Source: Firmicutes bacterium UBA1047 (GTDB taxonomy: Bacteria > Bacillota > Clostridia > Tissierellales > Sedimentibacteraceae). Taken from it: 6,065 nt of DNA. The notes beneath the pieces were generated by a model. The model worked only from the letters and a program-made list of their open reading frames with translations. It did not search any database and had not been told where the DNA came from. The translations under genes and the position numbers were made by a program. This document shows positions 1 through 4,866 of this stretch, piece after piece. How positions within the stretch are numbered: the first letter of the stretch is position 1; each line of letters opens with the position of its first letter. The DNA lies in the NCBI GenBank assembly GCA_002316585.1, contig DCDU01000139.1:3946-10010 (forward strand), given 5' to 3'.

Positions 1-1071
1 GAAGCTGCATATAAATTAGGAATTGAAACGGTTGGAATAACTAATAAAATAAATTATTCTTATTTGGAGGATTTCTTAGGCGGCAGGAAGAAAAAAAATA
101 TAGGTTGTGAATTTGAAGAACAAAATATAAATAAAAGACTAAATGCGAAAAATTTATTTCCGAAATGTAAAAGTATAATCGCCATAGGAGTTCCTTACGG
201 GGAAGGCTATAAAATTCCGTCTTTTTCGGAAAAGGGTTTATTAAGCGTGTCTTCTCACGGAGAGGATTATCATAAAAGAGTTAATTTATTATTAAATAAA
301 TTAGCAGAGGAAATAATGCGTAAAGTTGATTTCGAATACACTGCCTGTGTGGATACAACCTTTCTCATCGATAAGGAAATATGTAAAAGCGCAGGCTTGG
401 GAAGTTATGGAAAAAACAGCTTGCTTATAAATGAAAATAAAGGGTCGTTCATATATTTAGGTTATCTTTTGACTGATATAGAAACAGAAGGAGATACTAT
501 TTCGGAAGATGATATCTGCGGCAGCTGCGATATATGTGTAAAAAGCTGCCCCAACAATGCTATTTTTAAGAAGGGTGGAATTAACCCTAAAAAGTGTGTA
601 TCATATTTAACACAGACAAAAAGTTACATTCCTCTATCTTACAGAGAAAATATGGGCAGACAAATATACGGCTGCGATGTGTGCCAGATTGTATGTCCAA
701 AGAATAAAGAAATTTTGAACAGAAAAGCAAGGGAAGATTATTCAGGCTTGGCTGTCGATTTAGAGGAATTACTCAGTATATCAAACAAAGATTTTTTAAA
801 TAAATACGGTCACACAGCGGGAGCCTGGAGAGGAAGGAATATTTGGAAGAGAAATGCTCTGATTTCTGTAGGAAACTTAAAAATTGATTCAATGTTTAAC
901 AAAGTCAAAGCTGAGCTTCAAAGTCCTTCTGACATGATAAAAATATACGCAGCCTGGTCTATATTGAACTTGAATAAATCATTGGCGGGGGATATTTTGT
1001 TCAGTTATTTAAAATATGAAAATGATATGGTGAAAAACGAATACCTGAAACTTATGGAGGCAAAATTATGA
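1..1071 (+). CDS. queG: Epoxyqueuosine reductase QueG, 5' end cut by window edge
   Basis: Cobalamin- and 4Fe-4S-dependent cytoplasmic enzyme that reduces epoxyqueuosine to queuosine in tRNA, the last step of queuosine synthesis (family knowledge). The reading frame is open from base 1 with family-like sequence (EAAYKLGIETVGIT), so the real start lies upstream, probably by about ten codons; the TTG at 64 is not the start. Numbered from the first visible codon (356 visible): the active-site region VDTTFLIDKE followed by AGLGSYGKN lies at about 117-139. The eight cluster cysteines are at 173, 176, 179, 183 (CGSCDICVKSCP), 199, and 225, 228, 232 (GCDVCQIVCP), the bacterial-ferredoxin pattern of QueG. 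The tail after about 270 resembles its HEAT-like C-terminal region. The Asp of VDTTF is presumably the catalytic acid, but the usual following proline is Phe here. The stop overlaps the next start by four bases (ATGA), so it is the first visible gene of an operon with the DUF503 gene and nth. Confidence 0.93.
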   Translation, partial: EAAYKLGIETVGITNKINYSYLEDFLGGRKKKNIGCEFEEQNINKRLNAKNLFPKCKSIIAIGVPYGEGYKIPSFSEKGLLSVSSHGEDYHKRVNLLLNKLAEEIMRKVDFEYTACVDTTFLIDKEICKSAGLGSYGKNSLLINENKGSFIYLGYLLTDIETEGDTISEDDICGSCDICVKSCPNNAIFKKGGINPKKCVSYLTQTKSYIPLSYRENMGRQIYGCDVCQIVCPKNKEILNRKAREDYSGLAVDLEELLSISNKDFLNKYGHTAGAWRGRNIWKRNALISVGNLKIDSMFNKVKAELQSPSDMIKIYAAWSILNLNKSLAGDILFSYLKYENDMVKNEYLKLMEAKL

Positions 1072-1349
1072 TAGTATGTTCATGTGAAATTGAAATTTTA
1101 ATATATGAGTCAAATTCTCTCAAGGAGAAAAGACATGTAATTAAAAGCATAATAGAAAGAATAAAATCAAAATTCAATGCTTCCGTTGCCGAAGTCGGAT
1201 ATAATGAATTATGGAACAGGTCATTGATTGGAATTGCAGTTGTTTCAAACAATAAAAATTTATGCGATGCTTCAATATCAAAAATAATAACTTTTATTGA
1301 CAATGATGAAAGAGTTGAAATATTAAATTGTTATAAGGAGACTAATTAA
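1068..1349 (+). CDS. DUF503 / YlxP-family small protein
   Basis: A 93-residue protein of the DUF503 (YlxP-like) family. The signature is clear: SLKEKRHVIKSIIERIKSKF at 17-36, then NASVAEVGYNELWNR and IGIAVVSNN to about 62. Family members are about 90-100 residues, so this one is complete. They have a small alpha/beta fold and are often found near the nusA-infB-rbfA translation genes in Bacillota; the molecular function is not well established, and a link to ribosome maturation has been suggested for relatives. Here it sits instead between queG and nth. GGAGG at 1056-1060 is 7 bases before the ATG, inside the end of queG. Its stop overlaps the nth start by one base (TAATG). There are no membrane segments or signal peptide, so it should be cytosolic. 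I am sure of the family and unsure of the function. Confidence 0.88.
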   Translation: MIVCSCEIEILIYESNSLKEKRHVIKSIIERIKSKFNASVAEVGYNELWNRSLIGIAVVSNNKNLCDASISKIITFIDNDERVEILNCYKETN

Positions 1350-1984
1350 TGACTAAAACAGAAAAAGTGTACGAATTGCTAAAAGCTGCTTATCCCGATG
1401 CAAAATGCGGACTTGATTATGAAACACCCTTTCAGCTTCTGATATCAACATTGCTTAGCGCACAGGCTACTGACAAAAGCGTTAACATGGTTACAGAGAA
1501 GTTGTACATGCAATATCCGGATTTGGATAGTTTTCTTAAATTATCTCAGGATGAAATAGAGCAAAAAATAAAAAAAATAGGATTATATAAGAATAAAGCA
1601 AAAAATATTTATAATTTGTTAAGAGACTTAAGAGATAAATTCAATGGCGAAGTGCCTAAAAATATGGAAGATTTAATGTCTCTTCCCGGAGTCGGAAGGA
1701 AGACGGCATCGGTAGTATTGGTTGAAGCTTTTCATATACCTGCCTTTCCGGTAGATACTCATGTTTTCAGAATAACTAAAAGGATAGGTATTGCAAAAGG
1801 AAGCACCGCCGATAGGGTATCTGATGAAATGATGAAAAAGCTTCCCAAATACAAATGGCATCTTATGCATCACCTTTTAATAACACATGGAAGAACCACC
1901 TGCATAGCTCAATCTCCCAAATGTGACATTTGTACCGTAAACGAATTGTGTGATTATCGTAAGAAAACTGTAAAACATTCTTAA
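1349..1984 (+). CDS. nth: Endonuclease III (DNA glycosylase/AP lyase)
   Basis: Bifunctional base-excision repair enzyme that removes oxidised pyrimidines and cleaves the abasic site by beta-elimination (family knowledge). The 211-residue length matches E. coli Nth. The helix-hairpin-helix motif LPGVGRKTA is at 112-120 with catalytic Lys118, and catalytic Asp136 lies in PVDTHVFR; both are offset by two from E. coli Lys120 and Asp138. The 4Fe-4S loop has the exact C-x6-C-x2-C-x5-C spacing at Cys185, 192, 195 and 201. The early LLSAQATDKSVN (35-46) is the typical substrate-pocket segment. The ATG shares one base with the preceding stop, and AAGGAG at 1335-1340 is its ribosome binding site, so translation is probably coupled. 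All key residues are present, so it should be active. It is the last gene of the queG group; a new promoter follows. Confidence 0.97.
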   Translation: MTKTEKVYELLKAAYPDAKCGLDYETPFQLLISTLLSAQATDKSVNMVTEKLYMQYPDLDSFLKLSQDEIEQKIKKIGLYKNKAKNIYNLLRDLRDKFNGEVPKNMEDLMSLPGVGRKTASVVLVEAFHIPAFPVDTHVFRITKRIGIAKGSTADRVSDEMMKKLPKYKWHLMHHLLITHGRTTCIAQSPKCDICTVNELCDYRKKTVKHS

Positions 1985-1991
1985 ATATGTC

Positions 1992-2020
1992 TTTATTATA
2001 TTTTAATATAGTGTTATAAT
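1992..2020 (+). promoter_or_regulatory. Extended -10 promoter for trmL and the transporter gene
   Basis: A perfect TATAAT at 2015-2020 is preceded by TG at 2012-2013, giving the extended -10 form TGTTATAAT. The -35 position 17 bases upstream (TTTATT, 1992-1997) is poor, which fits an extended -10 promoter. Transcription would begin near 2027, leaving about 30 bases of leader before the trmL ATG. The region is AT-rich, so chance matches are possible, but the TG plus perfect -10 placed just upstream of a gene after a 74-base gap is persuasive. Inferred from consensus only. Confidence 0.55.
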
Positions 2021-2040
2021 GTCATTTGAATTTAATTCAT

Positions 2041-2046
2041 AGGAGA
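2041..2046 (+). promoter_or_regulatory. Ribosome binding site deciding the trmL start
   Basis: AGGAGA lies 12 bases before the ATG at 2059. The frame is also open back to a TTG at 2026, but that start would place this Shine-Dalgarno sequence inside the gene and add eleven basic residues absent from the family. The ATG at 2059 is therefore preferred. The spacing is longer than usual, so initiation may be only moderate. Confidence 0.6.
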
Positions 2047-2058
2047 AAACAGAGAAAA

Positions 2059-2529
2059 ATGTCGTTAAATATAGTATTATTTGAACCTGAAATACCGCAA
2101 AATACGGGCAATATTGCAAGAACCTGCGCAGCAACAGGCTCTAATCTTCACTTAATAAAACCTTTGGGATTTTCGGTAAAAGACAAATATTTAAAAAGAG
2201 CAGGACTTGATTATTGGAGTTTGGTGGATATTACATATTATGATAATTTTGAAGAATTCAAAAAAACAATAGGCAATAACACAGTATTTATTTCAACAAC
2301 AAAAGAAAGCCGCTTCTACACAGATGTAACATATCCGGATGGATGCTATATAATTTTCGGAAAAGAAACGGCCGGTCTTCCTGATTATATACATAACGAA
2401 TATTTAGAAAACAGAATTAAAATTCCCATGATTGACAACGAGCATGCAAGGTCGTTAAATTTAGCCAATTCTGTGAATATTGTAATGTATGAAGCTTTAA
2501 GACAATTGGGATTTCCGCAAATGGTATAG
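2059..2529 (+). CDS. trmL: tRNA (cytidine(34)-2'-O)-methyltransferase TrmL
   Basis: SPOUT-superfamily methyltransferase that uses S-adenosylmethionine to 2'-O-methylate the wobble base of tRNA-Leu isoacceptors (family knowledge; cytoplasmic, dimeric). The protein has 156 residues, the normal length for this minimal SPOUT enzyme. Motifs in order: EPEIPQNTGNIARTCAATG near the N-terminus (RNA and dimer contacts), FGKETAGLP in the middle (SAM-binding trefoil-knot motif 2), and IPM...RSLNLANSVNIVMYEALRQ at the C-terminus (motif 3, knot). All are intact. The ATG at 2059 was chosen over the upstream TTG at 2026 because of the AGGAGA at 2041. The transporter gene follows after 8 bases, and its Shine-Dalgarno begins in the trmL stop codon, so the two are probably co-transcribed. 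Like queG, it modifies the tRNA wobble position, but the two genes seem to be in separate transcripts. Confidence 0.95.
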   Translation: MSLNIVLFEPEIPQNTGNIARTCAATGSNLHLIKPLGFSVKDKYLKRAGLDYWSLVDITYYDNFEEFKKTIGNNTVFISTTKESRFYTDVTYPDGCYIIFGKETAGLPDYIHNEYLENRIKIPMIDNEHARSLNLANSVNIVMYEALRQLGFPQMV

Positions 2530-2537
2530 GAGGGGTT

Positions 2538-4139
2538 ATGGATATTGCTGTAAGTTTAATCGGCGGGCTGGGCCTGTTTCTGTTTGGAATGGGATACATG
2601 GGCGATGGTCTTCAAAAATCTGCCGGAAGTAAAATGAAAGATATTTTGGCAGCTTTAACAAAGAACAAATTAATGGGTGTTTTGGTAGGAGCATTAGTAA
2701 CCGGAGTAATTCAAAGCAGCTCTGCCACAACGGTAATGGTTGTCGGCTTTGTAAATGCAGGGCTAATGAATTTAAGTCAGGCTGTAGGAATAATAATGGG
2801 AGCAAATATCGGTACTACCGTAACAGCTTTTTTAGTATCGCTAAATATAACAAAAGTAGCAACATTTATGGTGGGAGTGGGAGTAGCATTATCCCTTGCG
2901 GCTAAAAAAAGAAAAGTAAAAAGTGTTGCCGAAGTAATAATTGGATTTGGTATTTTATTTATAGGTATGGATATAATGAAGGAAGCAATGGTGCCGTTGA
3001 AGTCAAGCCCGGCATTCACAGATATGATGACTAATTTCAGAAGTCCGTATTTAGGTATATTGGTTGGCTTTATTATGACTGCAATACTTCAAAGCAGCAG
3101 TGCCACTACAGGCTTATTGATTGCTGTGGCGGCAACGGGAATAATATCCTTTGATCAGGCATATCCTGTTATTTTCGGTCAAAATATAGGTACATGTGTT
3201 ACAGCGTTATTATCAAGCATAGGTGCCAACAAAACAGCAAAAAGAGCAGCAGTAATACATTTATTGTTTAATGTTATCGGAACTGCTTTGTTTATGTTAA
3301 TATTAAGAAATCCGGTGCAGAGTTTTGTATATAGGGCTGTACCTGCAAATGTTCCCAAACAGATTGCATTAGGGCATATTTTCTTTAATATATTAAATGT
3401 TATTATAATGTTTCCGTTTTCCGGATTACTTGTTAGGGCATCGGAATTTATCATCAGAATGGATGCAAGTGAATCGGAACATATTACAAAATACATAGAT
3501 GAAAGACTTTTAGCAACCCATTCAATTGCATTGACTCAAACTGCAAAGGAAGTATTGCATTTAGGTAATTTGGCATATAGACAATTTGAAGCGGCTAAAG
3601 AAGCGTTGTTTGAAAACAAAGAAGAATCCGCATACATAGTGTTTGAAATTGAAAGCAAGATAAATGCAATTAATAAGGCAACCTTGGAATATCTGGTTAA
3701 ATTGGACAAAGTGGCATTGACTAATTATGAGAAGGATAAATTGGTAGTATTGATGAATTCTATCAATGATATAGAAAGAGTCGGTGACCATATTGATAAT
3801 ATAGGGGAGTTGGTTATTGACAAAATTGAGAGTAAATCTGTTTTTTCAGAAGAAGCTACACAGGAAATCAAAGAAATGTTTGATATAACGATGGAAGCAT
3901 TTAAATATTCATTAAATGCATTGGCATCCATAGATTATGAGCATTGCAAAACAGTGATGAATTATGAAGAAGAAATTGACAAAATGTATAAAATGCTTAG
4001 AAAAAATCATATCGAAAGACTTAACAACTTTATATGCGACCCTAATTCGGGAATTGTATTTTTGGACATTATAAGTAATTTGGAAAGAATAGGAGATCAT
4101 TCATTAAATATTGCAGAATCGATACTTGAAGTAATTTAG
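2538..4139 (+). CDS. Na+/phosphate cotransporter family protein with PhoU-like domain
   Basis: A 533-residue inner-membrane protein of the Na/Pi cotransporter family (NptA/YjbB-like), likely moving phosphate with sodium; direction and substrate are inferred from the family. The membrane half (about 1-305) contains the diagnostic inverted repeat: QSSSATT at 59-65 and again at 185-191, each followed by a related loop, GANIGTT (88-94) and GQNIGTC (214-220). Strongly hydrophobic segments lie near 4-20, 45-73, 95-123, 130-148, 172-204, 220-228, 237-257 and 277-300. The cytoplasmic half (about 325-533) is helical and PhoU-like, with two copies of the signature: DIERVGDHIDNI at 411-422 and NLERIGDHSLNI at 514-525. 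In PhoU these acidic/His motifs bind metals. AGGAGGGG at 2528-2535 overlaps the trmL stop and serves the ATG at 2538. The gene looks complete and intact. There is no pst or pho gene in view to fix its role. Confidence 0.93.
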   Translation: MDIAVSLIGGLGLFLFGMGYMGDGLQKSAGSKMKDILAALTKNKLMGVLVGALVTGVIQSSSATTVMVVGFVNAGLMNLSQAVGIIMGANIGTTVTAFLVSLNITKVATFMVGVGVALSLAAKKRKVKSVAEVIIGFGILFIGMDIMKEAMVPLKSSPAFTDMMTNFRSPYLGILVGFIMTAILQSSSATTGLLIAVAATGIISFDQAYPVIFGQNIGTCVTALLSSIGANKTAKRAAVIHLLFNVIGTALFMLILRNPVQSFVYRAVPANVPKQIALGHIFFNILNVIIMFPFSGLLVRASEFIIRMDASESEHITKYIDERLLATHSIALTQTAKEVLHLGNLAYRQFEAAKEALFENKEESAYIVFEIESKINAINKATLEYLVKLDKVALTNYEKDKLVVLMNSINDIERVGDHIDNIGELVIDKIESKSVFSEEATQEIKEMFDITMEAFKYSLNALASIDYEHCKTVMNYEEEIDKMYKMLRKNHIERLNNFICDPNSGIVFLDIISNLERIGDHSLNIAESILEVI

Positions 4140-4190
4140 GCAATACAATGCCGCCTTATGCCAAAATAAAAAAAAATTATAAAATAACAG

Positions 4191-4219
4191 TTGATTTATT
4201 AAAAAAAATTATATATACT
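4191..4219 (+). promoter_or_regulatory. Sigma-A-type promoter of the grd operon
   Basis: TTGATT at 4191-4196 and TATACT at 4214-4219 are separated by exactly 17 bases of A/T-rich spacer. They match the housekeeping consensus at 4 of 6 and 5 of 6 positions. Transcription should start near 4226, about 20 bases upstream of the first conserved base of the glycine riboswitch, which is where a riboswitch promoter belongs. The position relative to the riboswitch is the strongest support; there is no experimental evidence. Confidence 0.7.
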
Positions 4220-4248
4220 AAGGGTAAGTGAATACATGAATGATGTTT

Positions 4249-4340
4249 GCGGGAGAGACTGTTAAGTTATTAACAGCGCCGAAGGAATAAGTTATTAATA
4301 TTAGCCATATTGTAATGACGATCTCAGGCAAAAGGACCGT
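4249..4340 (+). promoter_or_regulatory. Glycine aptamer 1
   Basis: Pairing drawn by hand: P1 4249-4252 with 4337-4340 (GCGG/CCGT, one G-U); P2 GAGA 4253-4256 with TCTC 4322-4325; a perfect 7-bp hairpin CTGTTAA 4259-4265 with TTAACAG 4270-4276 closed by a GTTA loop; and a variable arm GTTATTA 4291-4297 with TAATGAC 4313-4319. The conserved strands GCCGAAGGA (4278-4286) and CAGGCAAAAGGAC (4325-4337) are canonical. This aptamer looks fully intact. Confidence 0.88.
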
Positions 4341-4352
4341 GGACTGACATAT

Positions 4353-4418
4353 CTCTGGAAAGCGCAAGCACCGAAGGGGCAATTCTTAAGTGAGGAATCT
4401 CTCAGGTTAGTAACAGGG
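4353..4418 (+). promoter_or_regulatory. Glycine aptamer 2
   Basis: P1 is CTCTG 4353-4357 with CAGGG 4414-4418. P2 is GAAAG 4358-4362 with CTCTC 4399-4403, containing one A-C mismatch. A very short arm is capped by a GCAA tetraloop (GC 4362-4363 with GC 4368-4369; G4362 can also close P2). The conserved ACCGAAGGGGCAA is at 4370-4382, followed by an arm ATTCTT 4382-4387 with 4393-4398. The last joining strand reads CAGGTTAGTAACAGGG rather than the CAGGCAAAAGGAC of aptamer 1, so this copy is less canonical. Its P1 is the part that competes with the terminator. Confidence 0.8.
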
Positions 4419-4461
4419 CAGTAGGCAGGATATTTTTTATTTTGCTTTCTGTCCTTATTTT
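4415..4461 (+). terminator. Riboswitch-controlled intrinsic terminator
   Basis: Bases 4415-4431 pair with 4439-4455 at 16 of 17 positions (four G-U, one T-T mismatch at 4422/4448), closing a 7-base loop. The base of the stem is AGGGCAG with CTGTCCT, and TATTTT follows at 4456-4461. This is an intrinsic terminator just before grdX. Its left arm uses AGGG (4415-4418), which is also the 3' strand of P1 in aptamer 2, so the two structures exclude each other. The U tract is interrupted by one A, so termination may be leaky. It may also stop read-through from the upstream transporter gene. Confidence 0.82.
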
Positions 4462-4478
4462 ATATAAAGGGTGTAAAA

Positions 4479-4844
4479 ATGATTATTACAAACAACGATT
4501 GGGTATTAAACAAGTACAAAGACAGTTTAGATGTTATATATATTGACGGAAGTTTTAAGGATGTTTTGGTTGCGGTAAGAGACAAGCTCCATTTAGGTCA
4601 TGAACTTTTAACACATCCTTTGGGTGGCAGTGTAAAACCCGGTGAAACACCATATAAATCTGTAATTATTTCGGATAATAAAAATAATTTAAGTATTAAT
4701 TCAATTTATATGATTGAAAATGCAATAATTACATATGATAAGTTCAATAAAGATAAACTGAAGTTTATAACTGATAAAATCGAGAAAGATTTAAAATTGG
4801 TTGATTTAACCGTGCTTGAAAGCGCGTTAAATATAACTCTATAA
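4479..4844 (+). CDS. grdX: GrdX family protein, first gene of the glycine reductase operon
   Basis: A 121-residue protein recognised as GrdX from its central signature LLTHPLGGSVKPGETPYKS (43-61) and from its place just ahead of grdE. GrdX is a conserved small protein encoded at the head of glycine, sarcosine or betaine reductase operons; its function is not established. It has no membrane segment, signal peptide or metal-binding cysteines (there are no cysteines at all), so it is probably cytosolic. The N-terminal part alternates predicted strands and helices (VIYIDGSFKDVLVAVRDKL), and the C-terminal half is mainly helical. The weak Shine-Dalgarno AGGGTG at 4468-4473 is 5 bases before the ATG and lies just past the terminator's T-rich run, so translation depends on passing that terminator. 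grdE begins 22 bases after the stop. The gene looks intact and of normal length. Confidence 0.9.
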   Translation: MIITNNDWVLNKYKDSLDVIYIDGSFKDVLVAVRDKLHLGHELLTHPLGGSVKPGETPYKSVIISDNKNNLSINSIYMIENAIITYDKFNKDKLKFITDKIEKDLKLVDLTVLESALNITL

Positions 4845-4853
4845 AAAAATAAT

Positions 4854-4860
4854 GGAGGTG
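4854..4860 (+). promoter_or_regulatory. Ribosome binding site deciding the TTG start of grdE
   Basis: GGAGGTG lies 6 bases before TTG at 4867, a near-ideal arrangement. An in-frame ATG at 4852 overlaps this site and has only an A-run upstream, so it has no ribosome binding site of its own. The TTG also gives the family N-terminus (MKLELG) and places the pyruvoyl-forming cysteine at residue 242, the number I recall for GrdE. Confidence 0.8.
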
Positions 4861-4866
4861 AAATTT

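Larger units (their letters stand above)
4245..4421 (+). promoter_or_regulatory. Tandem glycine riboswitch (gcvT-type RNA)
   Basis: Two glycine aptamers lie side by side in the leader of the grd operon. Both carry the conserved core of the glycine riboswitch class: a GGAGAG/CTCTC-type P2, CCGAAGG in the central strand and CTCAGG in the closing strand. A short linker (4341-4352) separates them, the usual tandem layout. The aptamers are followed directly by a terminator hairpin whose left arm overlaps P1 of aptamer 2. Glycine binding, which stabilises P1, should therefore prevent termination (an ON switch). This fits the downstream genes, which encode glycine reductase. The identification rests on remembered consensus and hand-drawn pairing, not a covariance-model search. 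A leader-linker kink turn, present in many tandem members, could not be drawn convincingly. Confidence 0.93.

Noticed and set aside
1052..1303. 83-codon open frame on the - strand
   Set aside because: It is antisense to the DUF503 gene, which has a clear family match and proper ribosome binding site; no evidence of its own.
1997..2010. AT-only inverted repeat TATATT-TT-AATATA in the trmL promoter region, a possible operator
   Set aside because: Pure A/T arms of six bases with a two-base gap are expected by chance in such AT-rich spacer DNA, and nothing else supports a regulator site.
2026..2058. Upstream TTG start extending trmL by eleven residues
   Set aside because: It would put the Shine-Dalgarno AGGAGA inside the coding region, and the added basic residues are not part of the TrmL family N-terminus.
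2536..3019. Two - strand open frames opposite the transporter gene
   Set aside because: They mirror the hydrophobic codons of the Na/Pi transporter and have no ribosome binding site or family resemblance.
4139..4156. GGCA...TGCC inverted repeat just after the transporter stop, a possible terminator
   Set aside because: The stem is only four base pairs and is followed by an A-rich run on the + strand. On the - strand the T run would precede the hairpin, so it fits a terminator in neither direction.
4231..4352. Leader-linker kink turn in front of and between the two aptamers
   Set aside because: Short complementarities exist (ATGT 4243-4246 with ACAT 4347-4350, or ATG 4236-4238 with CAT 4348-4350), but I could not place the tandem G-A pairs that define a kink turn, so I do not claim it.
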